Assembly: GCF_000788395.1 (NCBI RefSeq) | Contig: NZ_CP009889.1 | Coordinates: 186,001 to 250,000 of the forward strand | From: Pseudoalteromonas piratica | GTDB taxonomy: Bacteria; Pseudomonadota; Gammaproteobacteria; Enterobacterales; Alteromonadaceae | Reading direction: 5' to 3' | DNA length: 64,000 bases | Part shown: positions 7,958-16,257 of the stretch, piece by piece | Layout: every line of letters begins with the position of its first letter | How positions within the stretch are numbered: the first letter of the stretch is position 1 | Notes under the pieces: generated by a model | Databases searched by the model: none | What the model was told of the DNA's origin: nothing | Seen by the model: the letters and a program-made list of their open reading frames with translations, nothing else | Translations under genes and position numbers: made by a program

Positions 7958-10288
7958 TTACACTTTCACCAATAAGTGTTCAAGTGGTTTTAAATGGGCG
8001 CGTTGATACGCTTCAGCTGCAGAATCGGCCATACTTTGTTTTACGAGCATTTTAGCTACGGATAAGCTTACAGTATGTTCTATGTCCATTGGCACGTCAT
8101 ATACTTTGTCATCACTCTCATAAAGGTCTGGTACAAGCTTGCCTAAATTGATCAATTCGTCATGGCCATATTTTGCGTGTGGATTGCCAACCCATGAAGA
8201 ACCCGCGTCGATATTTTCAATTGAGACTAAGCGCGGTGTTGTTAGCGGATCGTTCGGGTCTATTTTAAACTTAAATTCCATTTTTGGTATGACGCTGTTA
8301 TTACTATCTTGCTCGTTATGGAATACGATTATCTCAGAATTGGGATCTGATAACGGGATGTATCGGTGAACAATCTCATCAAAATCGGGACGCAATTGAT
8401 TGGTTAGTTTTGCGGTATTTGCCGATATTAAGTGTTTAGATAAATCATCTTGTAATGGTATTGCTTCATTAGCCTCGAACCAATTACCCAACCTTTCAAG
8501 AGCATTGTGTGACAAGCTTAAGTGATCACCAATCACTTTCGGCGTGAACGAACCTTTAGATGTATCACATTTAATAAGTGTTTTTGTTATTTCGTTTGAG
8601 GCATCACTTGTTTTATGAGAGTAAGCAATTAAATAGTTTTCTCCTGCTAAATTAAATGGGCTTGATAACGAGATACGATCCAGTGGTTCACCATCCAATG
8701 TACTGTGTGATGAGCTAAACAAAGAGCTTGTCTCTGATATGCGATATTTAGGCTCAAGTGATAAAGAGAGCATATCTTGACTGCGAAGAGAAACGAGCTT
8801 GTTTGCTATGTTTGCATCATCAATACCACGCCAAGTACTGCTCTCTAGCTGTGATTTAGCGGTTATTTGCGATTCAAATCGATCAAAAGAAAGGTTGTTC
8901 TCTTTTAAAGTTAATTGCATGTTTTTTGCAAACTGCTCTACGTTTTCAGTACACCATCCACCTGAGAATTTTTCTAAGTGTTGTTGTAAATTTTGTTTCA
9001 GGTGAACATGCGCTTGGTTATGTTTGAAATTAAAGAACGGCTTCAGCGTTTTATTATTTGCTACTGAGAGTTCAAAAAGTACATTGTCTAGTTTTTGTTC
9101 TGAACAAGCAAACTGATGTGCATCTAATATCATCATGGTTTGCAATTGATCACTGATGGATTGTGAGCCAACTAAACCATGAGTTTTTAAAGTCGCAAAT
9201 GCTTGTTGAAGCACACTTAATTGCTCTTGCGTATTTAATGCTTGTAGTGACCCTTTTATTTCATCAGGCAAAGAATCATTGATGATATGCTGATGAAAAT
9301 GGTCAACTAAGTTTGTTAGTTTTTGATATTCGTTTTGCTTTAAGACTGTCCCTTGCACATAATTTTGAGCGTCAGTTTCAGTTAGCTGAGAGGGCGTGAT
9401 GTTTTGCTCAAAATGATTACTTATCACGATATTTTTGGCAAACTGGACTGCTTTTTCAGCAAGTGTATTGATTGCTTCTCGTGCTTCAATAGAGTCGACA
9501 CTTGCTGTAAGTAACGATGTGTCAACATCGCTATTTTGTTCAATCATATGTAGCGCAAATGCGAAAATTTGACTTTTGATTGCATCAGATTGTTGTTCAT
9601 AACTACGAATTTCTTTATCTGTTTCTATCAGACGTTCGATACTGATATTGCATAGCTCATTGCCTGTAGGGTTTGCTATTTTGGGGGTTAAAAAGCACTG
9701 TTTAACAATAGGTTGCTTTGAATTTAATAACTCTGAATCATTTGTTTGGTTTGTATGATCGATATTGTTAAATTCGTTATCGCTGCTTAGTAAGTTTTGC
9801 AAAAATGTTTGCCAATGGGCGTCATCGCTTTCAAGTGAGCTGGTGCTTGAAATGCTGTATTCAATATCAGAATCATCAAAGAATTCATCAAAATCGGTTT
9901 GGAAAAAATCGTTATCATCGATATTTGATAATAAATCTAACTCATCGAAAGTCATACTTTGCTGATCAAATTCAAGGTCGTCAATGTGCGTAAAAAACGC
10001 TGACATTTGCAAATTAAATTCAGTGGCTATGGCTTGTGTAGCTTTGCCAAGCTTGTCAATTTCAAGTGACTGTTTAGCCGTAAACTTATGAAGATTTTCA
10101 AGCGTAATTGGATCGCTTATATGCTGCTCTAACGAATCGTGATACTCGCACTCTAAAAGGATTGAGAGTTCGCTATTCGATAACGATATATCTAACAGAT
10201 CGTTGTTTGATTGTGACTGCTCAGTTGTATGTGTTGTGTGTGGGTTATTTAGGTTAGTTGTATTGACTGAGTCGGTCGTAAATGGCAT
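7958..10288 (-). CDS. large soluble protein of unknown function; candidate type III effector
   Basis: 776-residue protein with no signal peptide, no membrane span and no domain that I recognise. The first 45 residues are Ser/Thr/Asn-rich and unstructured (MPFTTDSVNTTNLNNPHT at the start), as in type III secretion signals; residues about 115-160 are very acidic (runs of D and E). The rest is mixed helical, with Gln-rich stretches and a C-terminal region after residue 480 of beta/alpha character. The gene starts 18 bases after a protein shaped like a type III chaperone and is clearly in its operon. Effector status is an inference from this pairing and N-terminal composition; a structural or surface-associated protein is an alternative. 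No secretion apparatus genes are in the window. Confidence 0.55.
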   Translation of the reverse strand: MPFTTDSVNTTNLNNPHTTHTTEQSQSNNDLLDISLSNSELSILLECEYHDSLEQHISDPITLENLHKFTAKQSLEIDKLGKATQAIATEFNLQMSAFFTHIDDLEFDQQSMTFDELDLLSNIDDNDFFQTDFDEFFDDSDIEYSISSTSSLESDDAHWQTFLQNLLSSDNEFNNIDHTNQTNDSELLNSKQPIVKQCFLTPKIANPTGNELCNISIERLIETDKEIRSYEQQSDAIKSQIFAFALHMIEQNSDVDTSLLTASVDSIEAREAINTLAEKAVQFAKNIVISNHFEQNITPSQLTETDAQNYVQGTVLKQNEYQKLTNLVDHFHQHIINDSLPDEIKGSLQALNTQEQLSVLQQAFATLKTHGLVGSQSISDQLQTMMILDAHQFACSEQKLDNVLFELSVANNKTLKPFFNFKHNQAHVHLKQNLQQHLEKFSGGWCTENVEQFAKNMQLTLKENNLSFDRFESQITAKSQLESSTWRGIDDANIANKLVSLRSQDMLSLSLEPKYRISETSSLFSSSHSTLDGEPLDRISLSSPFNLAGENYLIAYSHKTSDASNEITKTLIKCDTSKGSFTPKVIGDHLSLSHNALERLGNWFEANEAIPLQDDLSKHLISANTAKLTNQLRPDFDEIVHRYIPLSDPNSEIIVFHNEQDSNNSVIPKMEFKFKIDPNDPLTTPRLVSIENIDAGSSWVGNPHAKYGHDELINLGKLVPDLYESDDKVYDVPMDIEHTVSLSVAKMLVKQSMADSAAEAYQRAHLKPLEHLLVKV

Positions 10289-10306
10289 GAATTAAAATGT
10301 CCTTAT

Positions 10307-10762
10307 TTATACGCGAATCGTAGCTTCAAGAGGGGAGCGCATTACGTTGGAAGTGCTGGAGTCAGGCAGCTTTTTTATCATGCCTTGCCATACAATGTTT
10401 TTGTTGAGTAAGTGAATTGCGATTTTGCGTAAGCTGTTGGCATCTAAATCACTTAAGCTCACATGTATCATCAACAAAAGTGCTCCCTGCGGCTGTGTCA
10501 TCGACACAAATACGCCGCCAGTTTTTTCACTTTGGCTATTAAAGCAAAGTAAAGATTCGAGCATCTTCTTGGGCAGCTCCCTAAGCTGTTTGGTAATTGG
10601 TGTGTAGAGTATTAGCTCAGGCTTTTTGCTAGCGTATTTGATAAATAAGGCTTGGCGTTGAACAGACATTTCCCAGCGTGCATCTTGATACTCTTTTAAC
10701 AAAGTTGCGTTTAATAAACTTCCCGTTGTCTCAATTAATACGCGCGCTGTAGTTTTATCCAC
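10307..10762 (-). CDS. small protein resembling type III secretion chaperones (CesT/Tir-chaperone shape)
   Basis: 151-residue protein whose order of elements fits class I type III chaperones: N-terminal helix GSLLNATLLKEYQ, strand pair ALFIKYASKKPELILYTPI, the family-typical LRELPKKMLESLLCFN helix, a GGVFVSM strand, ALLLMIHVSLSDLDANSLRKIA and a late tryptophan in NIVWQGMIKKL. Length is right. It sits immediately before a large unknown protein, as chaperone genes normally precede their cognate effector. Against the call, its net charge is clearly basic whereas most such chaperones are acidic. The assignment is by pattern only. Confidence 0.5.
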   Translation of the reverse strand: MDKTTARVLIETTGSLLNATLLKEYQDARWEMSVQRQALFIKYASKKPELILYTPITKQLRELPKKMLESLLCFNSQSEKTGGVFVSMTQPQGALLLMIHVSLSDLDANSLRKIAIHLLNKNIVWQGMIKKLPDSSTSNVMRSPLEATIRV

Positions 10763-10878
10763 GACGTGATCTCATAAGTGCTACCAGATAGGGTAGAGTA
10801 ACCCTAAGCTTGAATAATGGCTGCCTTAAATGGGCGCTTTTTTTTAGCTTTTAGAATATAGTCACTAGGTAGTTGTAT

Positions 10879-10911
10879 GCCTTTAAACGAATGCATGCAT
10901 CGTTTTAAGGC
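10879..10911. terminator. hairpin between the COG0523 gene end and the chaperone-like gene start
   Basis: Inverted repeat GCCTTTAAACGA / TCGTTTTAAGGC (one mismatch) around the self-complementary loop ATGCATGCA. It lies about 115 bases upstream of the chaperone-like gene on the minus strand. Without a clear T-tract its role as terminator or operator is uncertain. Confidence 0.4.
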
Positions 10912-10993
10912 ACCCAAGTTCACGCTGATACAACACTATAAACAGAGTAAGTAGTGTATCAAGCTGTATTCACATGGTTTCACTTTTTAAGAA

Positions 10994-11911
10994 TTATTCA
11001 GCACGTTGTTTGGCTGAGCTTAAAGCTTGATTGATGACTCTTTCAAGTAATGGCTTATCACTGCCTGGGCCAATGGTTAATAGTTTGGCGCCAGTATCAG
11101 GTTTTCCTCGGTAAGGTCTAACATAAATCTCACCATCTGGGCAGCGCTCAAAATACATATAGCTTGGCTGGTTTGCGATAGTGGTGCACCCTTTTATTCT
11201 TAAAATAGATGGCGGCAATGCCTCGCAAATATCTTTAATGCATTGATAATCCGGTAGGGGTGGCAGGTCGATTGAGCTCGATGCCCAGTGTGCTTTATGA
11301 TGGTCGAGTTTTGTTGCTATGTTGTTAGAGGGGGCAACCTCAGGTAACTGAGTTAAGTCTAATTCGGCGACACTAATAATGTGTGCACTTGGATTGAGTT
11401 GTTGAAGCGCAACTTTAACGTTATTTAGGCGGCTTTCATCCACTTTATCTTCATGGGTAAGCACTAATATAGACGATACTTGGATTTGATTTGCTTCAAG
11501 CTCATTGTAGATATCACGCTGCTGCCAGTTATTAACATCGACAACCGAAATTTGAATGGGTGGTAAAAAGCGTTCGTTAATGCCAACGCCCAGAAAGCCC
11601 ATTAATGAACATGCATCCGTGGTGCCATTTGCTTCAATAAAGGTAATGCCATTTTTACGCTCAGGAATGCGATTTACCGAATCTCGAAGCTCTGAAATAC
11701 CACTACAACAAATACAGCTTCCGCTTAGTGCTTTTAACCATTTAGCGTCTAGCTTTTCGCTGAGTTGGGCAATGTCTAAGTCAGCGCTTTCGTAGTCATT
11801 AAGCACAACAAAAGGTTGCCAATCTCGGGCGGTTGCATCATCAACTAGTTTTTTTAACAAGGTTGTTTTGCCTGCGCCAAGAAAGCCAACAATGACGACG
11901 ATTGCTTCCAT
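10994..11911 (-). CDS. COG0523 (CobW/YjiA-type) G3E GTPase, putative zinc metallochaperone
   Basis: 305-residue P-loop GTPase. Residues 8-16 form Walker A (VGFLGAGKTT region), GSCICCSG contains the CxCC metal-binding motif (Cys66, Cys68, Cys69), and FIEANGTTD near 92 is the switch element; the CobW C-terminal domain follows. The family inserts or delivers metal, and Zur-controlled members are thought to allocate scarce zinc. Here it is the last gene of a cluster with Zur, a DUF1826 protein and a dihydroorotase, which strongly supports a zinc role over cobalamin or nitrile hydratase service. GGAG precedes the ATG at 11911. Confidence 0.88.
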   Translation of the reverse strand: MEAIVVIVGFLGAGKTTLLKKLVDDATARDWQPFVVLNDYESADLDIAQLSEKLDAKWLKALSGSCICCSGISELRDSVNRIPERKNGITFIEANGTTDACSLMGFLGVGINERFLPPIQISVVDVNNWQQRDIYNELEANQIQVSSILVLTHEDKVDESRLNNVKVALQQLNPSAHIISVAELDLTQLPEVAPSNNIATKLDHHKAHWASSSIDLPPLPDYQCIKDICEALPPSILRIKGCTTIANQPSYMYFERCPDGEIYVRPYRGKPDTGAKLLTIGPGSDKPLLERVINQALSSAKQRAE

Positions 11912-12058
11912 TTAATTTCTCCAAATAATTGTGCTTATTAGTTACTTCTGAATCTATGAATGTAATGATTTGACAAATGCTTGGTAAAAACGCACACGCT
12001 TATTGTTAACTTGTAATAAGCATAGTGCGTTTGCATCGTTAAAAACTGCTAAAGAGTA

Positions 12059-12724
12059 TTAGTCAATAAAATCGAGAGTGATCACCAATCGTCGTTGATC
12101 TTTTGCTTGGTAGGGTGAGCGATGAACAAGACCCGCGTGCTCATTATTAATCCAGCCAGAGCCTTTTAAAAGTGCAACATCACCGGCAGCTAATTGTTGT
12201 ATCTGAGCTTCATTTTGATAAACACCTGATTCTTCATCGCTTAAACCAACACTTGCGGCACCCAATTTACTGTGGTCAACATCTTGATGTTGTAGCCACT
12301 CTGTTGCAGTTCCACTAAAAGTTGATACCAAGCGGCACGGTATTTTATCGACATGAAACTTTGGACACATCGCTTTGTCTAGAATTGTTAAGCGTAAGCC
12401 TGCCCGTTTTAGTTCAAACAAAGTACAAAACATATCAAGTAACGTGTGAATGTGCTGACAAAGTGCGGTGTGACTTGCTAATTCGCTGTGCTCTGAAAGT
12501 TGTTTGATTATGTCGTTTGGTGTTGCAGCAATAACAAGGTTGAGCTGTTCACTATTCGCTAAAATAGTGTTTGCGTCGTCGATTGCTTGTTGATTTAAAC
12601 TTTCCTGCCATACCGCGATATTGACATCTTCACGGTAAATATCTGCCAGTACATTTGGCATATCTGATATCGCTGCACGGCGAATATCCAGATCGTAACT
12701 TTCTTGAATAGCTTGAACGCTCAT
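12059..12724 (-). CDS. DUF1826 domain protein of the zinc-limitation cluster
   Basis: About 221 residues. The sequence (DIYREDVNIAVWQESL near the start, a central CPKFHVDKIPCRLVSTFSG segment and C-terminal VALLKGSGW plus HRSP) matches my recollection of DUF1826, a family of unknown biochemistry repeatedly found next to COG0523 GTPases and under Zur control. I prefer ATG at 12724 to the upstream ATG at 12769: a GGGG ribosome-site-like run is close to it, and the upstream extension is not family-like. A perfect Zur-type palindrome lies 69-87 bases upstream of this start, inside a plausible promoter. The HVD-H pattern could bind metal but this is speculative. Confidence 0.75.
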   Translation of the reverse strand: MSVQAIQESYDLDIRRAAISDMPNVLADIYREDVNIAVWQESLNQQAIDDANTILANSEQLNLVIAATPNDIIKQLSEHSELASHTALCQHIHTLLDMFCTLFELKRAGLRLTILDKAMCPKFHVDKIPCRLVSTFSGTATEWLQHQDVDHSKLGAASVGLSDEESGVYQNEAQIQQLAAGDVALLKGSGWINNEHAGLVHRSPYQAKDQRRLVITLDFID

Positions 12725-12792
12725 TTTATTGCCCCAAAAAAGTGAATAAGCCCAAATGAGCTTATTCACATAAAATACATGCGCTTGATTGT

Positions 12793-12811
12793 AATGTTAT
12801 ACTGTAACATT
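12793..12811 (-). promoter_or_regulatory. Zur box upstream of the DUF1826 gene
   Basis: Perfect 7-base inverted repeat AATGTTA-TACTG-TAACATT, matching the gammaproteobacterial Zur consensus around TGTTATA..TAACA. On the minus strand it falls between a TTGCAA (-35-like) and a TACAAT (-10-like) element spaced 18 bases, so bound Zur would block RNA polymerase. It indicates a second, internal transcription unit for the DUF1826 and COG0523 genes. Confidence 0.8.
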
Positions 12812-12839
12812 TTGCAAGGGCAAATATTGAATCGTGATG

Positions 12840-14168
12840 TTAACGGTTAAATACCAACGGCATTGCAGAAACTGTGTCGTCAATAATATCGCCATGGCTG
12901 TATACGCATTGACCATTCACAAAGGTGTAGCGAATGCTATGGGAAAACTGATGACCAGCAAATGGTGACCATGCACAGTGATATTGGGTATTATCGTGTG
13001 TTACCGCTTCATTCGCGCTATTGCTCACCACGGTTAGGTCGGCAAAGTAGCCTTCTCGAATAAAACCACGTTCATTAATTTTGAAGCGTTTTGCGGGATT
13101 ATGTGCTGTTTTTTCAACAACTTGTTCAATAGTTAATGCACCGCGTTTTACTTGGTCAAATAAACTCTGCAGAGCATGTTGAACCAGTGGTAATCCTGCG
13201 GGTGCTTCACTATAGGGTACTTGTTTTTCTTGCCATGTATGCGGTGCATGATCAGTGGCAATAATGTCTATTCGGCCATCGTTTAATGCGTTTAATAAAG
13301 CGAGGCGATCATGCTCTGATTTAATCGCAGGGTTACACTTAATTAAATTACCAAGGCGGGTGTAATCATCTTGGTTAAACCATAAGTGATGGACACAGGC
13401 TTCTGCGGTAATGTGTTTATTATCGATAGGGCCAGCTTCAAATAATGCTAGCTCTTTAGCTGTTGTGATATGCAAAACATGTAAGTCACTACCATACTTT
13501 TTAGCCAAATTTACCGCGTAAGAAGACGAAGCATAACACGCTTCAACATCGCGAATAATCGGATGGTCGTGAATCGTTAGCGGTCTATCTGCCAACCCTT
13601 TTAAATTGTTGGCTATAATATCGCCTTTCTCACAATGTGTGGCGATAAGTGTTGGGCATTCCTTAAAAATTGCTTCAAGTGCAGCTGGGTGCTCCACTAA
13701 TAAATCACCTGTTGATGCACCCATAAATACTTTTACACCGCACACAGTTTTTGGGTCACACGCCTTAATTTGATCAAGGTTGTCAGGCGTCGCGCCTAAG
13801 TAAAATGCGTAGTTTGCCAGTGAATTGACCGCGGCAATATCGCGCTTATGCCTTAAAGCCGCATGGTTTGTGGTTGCAGGATTTACATTGGGCATTTCCA
13901 TATAGCTTGTAATGCCACCGGCTACCGCCGCGCGCGATTCGCTGGCAATGTTTGCTTTCCATTCAAGGCCTGGTTCGCGAAAATGGACTTGATCATCAAT
14001 CATGCCCGGAAGTAACCAATCCCCATTTAAATCGATAACCTGTTCATTTGGTTGTGCGTTGAGGTGTTTGTCGATGCGTTCTATACGGCCTTGATTAATC
14101 CGCAAGTCTGCTTCAAATATGCTGTTTTCATTAACAATTTTGGCATTTTTTAAAAGGGTTTGATTCAT
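12840..14168 (-). CDS. dihydroorotase paralog with Gln in the first metal-ligand position
   Basis: 442-residue amidohydrolase of the dihydroorotase/allantoinase group, which would convert carbamoyl-aspartate to dihydroorotate in pyrimidine synthesis. The signature region reads IDDQVHFREPG: the usual HxH becomes Gln60-Val-His62. Other metal-site residues are present: Lys146 (likely carbamylated, KVFMGAS), His178 (THCEKGD), His233 (VLHITT), and Asp306 (ATDHAPH). I recall the DDQVHFREPG version from Bacteroidetes dihydroorotases. It starts 33 bases after zur ends, downstream of the zur operator. A Zur-controlled spare dihydroorotase is a known zinc-sparing pattern; the altered ligand set fits, but activity is inferred. 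Confidence 0.82.
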   Translation of the reverse strand: MNQTLLKNAKIVNENSIFEADLRINQGRIERIDKHLNAQPNEQVIDLNGDWLLPGMIDDQVHFREPGLEWKANIASESRAAVAGGITSYMEMPNVNPATTNHAALRHKRDIAAVNSLANYAFYLGATPDNLDQIKACDPKTVCGVKVFMGASTGDLLVEHPAALEAIFKECPTLIATHCEKGDIIANNLKGLADRPLTIHDHPIIRDVEACYASSSYAVNLAKKYGSDLHVLHITTAKELALFEAGPIDNKHITAEACVHHLWFNQDDYTRLGNLIKCNPAIKSEHDRLALLNALNDGRIDIIATDHAPHTWQEKQVPYSEAPAGLPLVQHALQSLFDQVKRGALTIEQVVEKTAHNPAKRFKINERGFIREGYFADLTVVSNSANEAVTHDNTQYHCAWSPFAGHQFSHSIRYTFVNGQCVYSHGDIIDDTVSAMPLVFNR

Positions 14169-14200
14169 TTTATATTCCGCATAAGGTGAACGTTAATGGT

Positions 14201-14650
14201 TCAAGACGAACACGCTTGGCAAACGCCTTGAAACTCGTATTGAGGTGATTTAAGTTGAAATCCATGTTTTGCAATATGCTCACTCAACTCAGTTGTAATG
14301 GTGTGTGGAATATGGATTTCGGTGACTTTTTGGCAGACGTTACAAATTAAAAATTGACTGTGAGGGTGATGTGATTGGCATTCTAAATGTGCACAGGCTA
14401 TGTATTTGTTTACCAAATCTAATTTATGAACAAGGTTAACCGAAACAAGTAAGTCAAGTGTGCGGTAAATTGAGACCACGGGAACAGAAAGCGAAAAATC
14501 ATGCTCACAAAAATGTGCTAATTCGTAGGGAGAAAGCGCACGATTAGCCAATACCAAGGTATGAAAAATTTCCATTCGTTTTTGCGTTGCTTTTACTCCC
14601 GCTAACTTGAACCGTTGCTTTAGCTCCGCTTCCTTCTCAATTGATAACAT
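14201..14650 (-). CDS. zur: Fur-family zinc uptake regulator Zur
   Basis: 149-residue Fur-family repressor. The N-terminal winged helix includes ATQKRMEIFHTL and VPVVSIYRTLDLL (recognition helix). The dimerisation domain has a histidine-rich segment (ECQSHHPHSQF) and two CxxC pairs, CNVC and CQAC at the C-terminus, that hold the structural zinc. Zur identity rather than Fur rests on its partners (COG0523 GTPase, DUF1826, spare dihydroorotase) and on a perfect Zur box 28-42 bases upstream of its own start, which also implies autoregulation. No znuABC transporter is present in this window. Confidence 0.88.
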   Translation of the reverse strand: MLSIEKEAELKQRFKLAGVKATQKRMEIFHTLVLANRALSPYELAHFCEHDFSLSVPVVSIYRTLDLLVSVNLVHKLDLVNKYIACAHLECQSHHPHSQFLICNVCQKVTEIHIPHTITTELSEHIAKHGFQLKSPQYEFQGVCQACSS

Positions 14651-14677
14651 TTGCGCCCCTGTTATGATTTTGTGAAA

Positions 14678-14692
14678 TGTTATATTATAACA
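14678..14692. promoter_or_regulatory. Zur box in the zur / phoX-like intergenic region
   Basis: Perfect palindrome TGTTATA-T-TATAACA in the 130-base divergent region. It is 28 bases upstream of the zur ATG and 89 bases upstream of the plus-strand PhoX-like gene. It clearly serves zur; effect on the divergent gene is possible but unproven. Confidence 0.82.
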
Positions 14693-14780
14693 AATAAAGC
14701 CAAAGGCAAGATTCTCTGTGATTTAATGACAATAACGTCTGAGTAGAGTAGGTTAAAAAATATAATAAAAGGGGCATTAA

Positions 14781-16175
14781 ATGGTTTCACGTAGGCAATT
14801 TACTAAAAACACAGTCAGATTAGCTTTTATGGGTTTAAGCAGCAGCTTACTCGGTTGTGCTATTAATCCTTCAGCTAACCCTACTCGAGTCAAAACCCCG
14901 AGTGTTAGAGGGTACGGCAATTTAGTAACTGATAAGAATGCATTAATTGACCTGCCAAAAGGATTTAGCTACCGCGTTATATCTTCTCTAAATAATAAAA
15001 TGAGTGATGGCTTAACGGTGCCAGATCGCGCTGATGGCATGGGCTGTTTTGCACTTGATAATGAGCGCGTTGCGTTGGTTCGTAATCATGAATTAAGTCC
15101 GCAGCAGTTGGCTGAGGCGTCGACTGAAATACAACATCACGTTAGTGAATTTGCCTATGATACGCACAACCATAAAGTGGCATTACCTGGTGGTACGACT
15201 CACATTATTTATAATTTACGCACGAAAAAAGTGGAACGTGAATTTTATAGTTTAGTGGGCACAATTCGTAATTGTGCTGGTGGTATAACCCCTTGGGGCA
15301 GTTGGCTAACTTGTGAAGAATCTGTCGCAACCCCTGACGGAGAAATTAGTCAATCACATGGCTATGTATTTGAGGTGCCAGCAAACGCAACAGGGTTGGT
15401 AGAGGCAAAACCACTCCGCGCTATGGGGCGGTTTAATCATGAAGCAGCTGCGGTCGACCCCCGTACGGGCATTGTCTATCTCACAGAGGATAGAGGCGAT
15501 AGCTTGTTTTATCGTTTTATACCAAACGTAAAAACAAAACTGCATTTGGGAGGACAATTGCAAGCGCTTGTTTTTAAGTACGCTAAGCAGTTTGACACAC
15601 GAAATTGGCAGGCATCGGATTTACCTCTTGGACAGTGGTTTGAAGTGGAATGGATAGATATTGAAAACCCTGAAAGCCCAGAAGACGACCTACGTCAACG
15701 TGGTTTTGAAGCGGGTGCGGCGGTTTTTGCCCGTGGCGAAGGCATTCATTTTGGTGAAAACGAACTTTATTTTTGCTGTACTAACGGTGGATTAAAGCAG
15801 CTTGGTCAAATTATGCGATATCAACCTTCAGCCTTTGAAGGCACAAAAGATGAGGTAAAACACCCCGCGTTATTGCAGCTGTTTTTAGAAAGTAGCGATA
15901 AGTCATTGTATAACTTTGGTGATAACTTAACGGTAACGCCAAAAGGACATTTATTGGTATGTGAAGACCAATACAGTTTGATCCCGAATAACTATTTGCG
16001 TGGTGTAACTCCGAGCGGTGAGGTGTATCCATTTGCAAAAATAAATATTAATACCGAACCGGCTGGAGCGTGTTTTTCGCCTGATGGAAGCGTACTCTTT
16101 GTTAACTTATATTCGCCAACGCGTACCTTAGCAATTACCGGTCCATGGCATGAGTTTGAAAATGTAATTGTGTAA
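14781..16175 (+). CDS. PhoX/DUF839-family protein with Tat signal, putative alkaline phosphatase
   Basis: 464-residue exported protein. The N-terminus carries a twin-arginine motif (SRRQFTKN) followed by a hydrophobic stretch ending at a possible lipobox cysteine (SSSLLGC). The body has DUF839 landmarks: RNHELSP, RNCAGGITPWGSWLTCEE near residues 170-187, GRFNHEAAAVDP, YLTEDRGDS, and a late EPAGACFSPDGSVLFVN. PhoX phosphatases use iron and calcium rather than zinc and release phosphate from organic esters in the periplasm. Gene position beside zur, with a Zur box in the shared promoter, makes zinc-related regulation conceivable. A PhoX-like protein without phosphatase activity cannot be excluded. 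Confidence 0.78.
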   Translation: MVSRRQFTKNTVRLAFMGLSSSLLGCAINPSANPTRVKTPSVRGYGNLVTDKNALIDLPKGFSYRVISSLNNKMSDGLTVPDRADGMGCFALDNERVALVRNHELSPQQLAEASTEIQHHVSEFAYDTHNHKVALPGGTTHIIYNLRTKKVEREFYSLVGTIRNCAGGITPWGSWLTCEESVATPDGEISQSHGYVFEVPANATGLVEAKPLRAMGRFNHEAAAVDPRTGIVYLTEDRGDSLFYRFIPNVKTKLHLGGQLQALVFKYAKQFDTRNWQASDLPLGQWFEVEWIDIENPESPEDDLRQRGFEAGAAVFARGEGIHFGENELYFCCTNGGLKQLGQIMRYQPSAFEGTKDEVKHPALLQLFLESSDKSLYNFGDNLTVTPKGHLLVCEDQYSLIPNNYLRGVTPSGEVYPFAKININTEPAGACFSPDGSVLFVNLYSPTRTLAITGPWHEFENVIV

Positions 16176-16257
16176 GCGATGCACTTTTGCCATGATGATT
16201 GACCTCTCAAGCTAGTTTTTGCTTTTTTATAAATTTTAATAGGTTAGGACAATTAAT

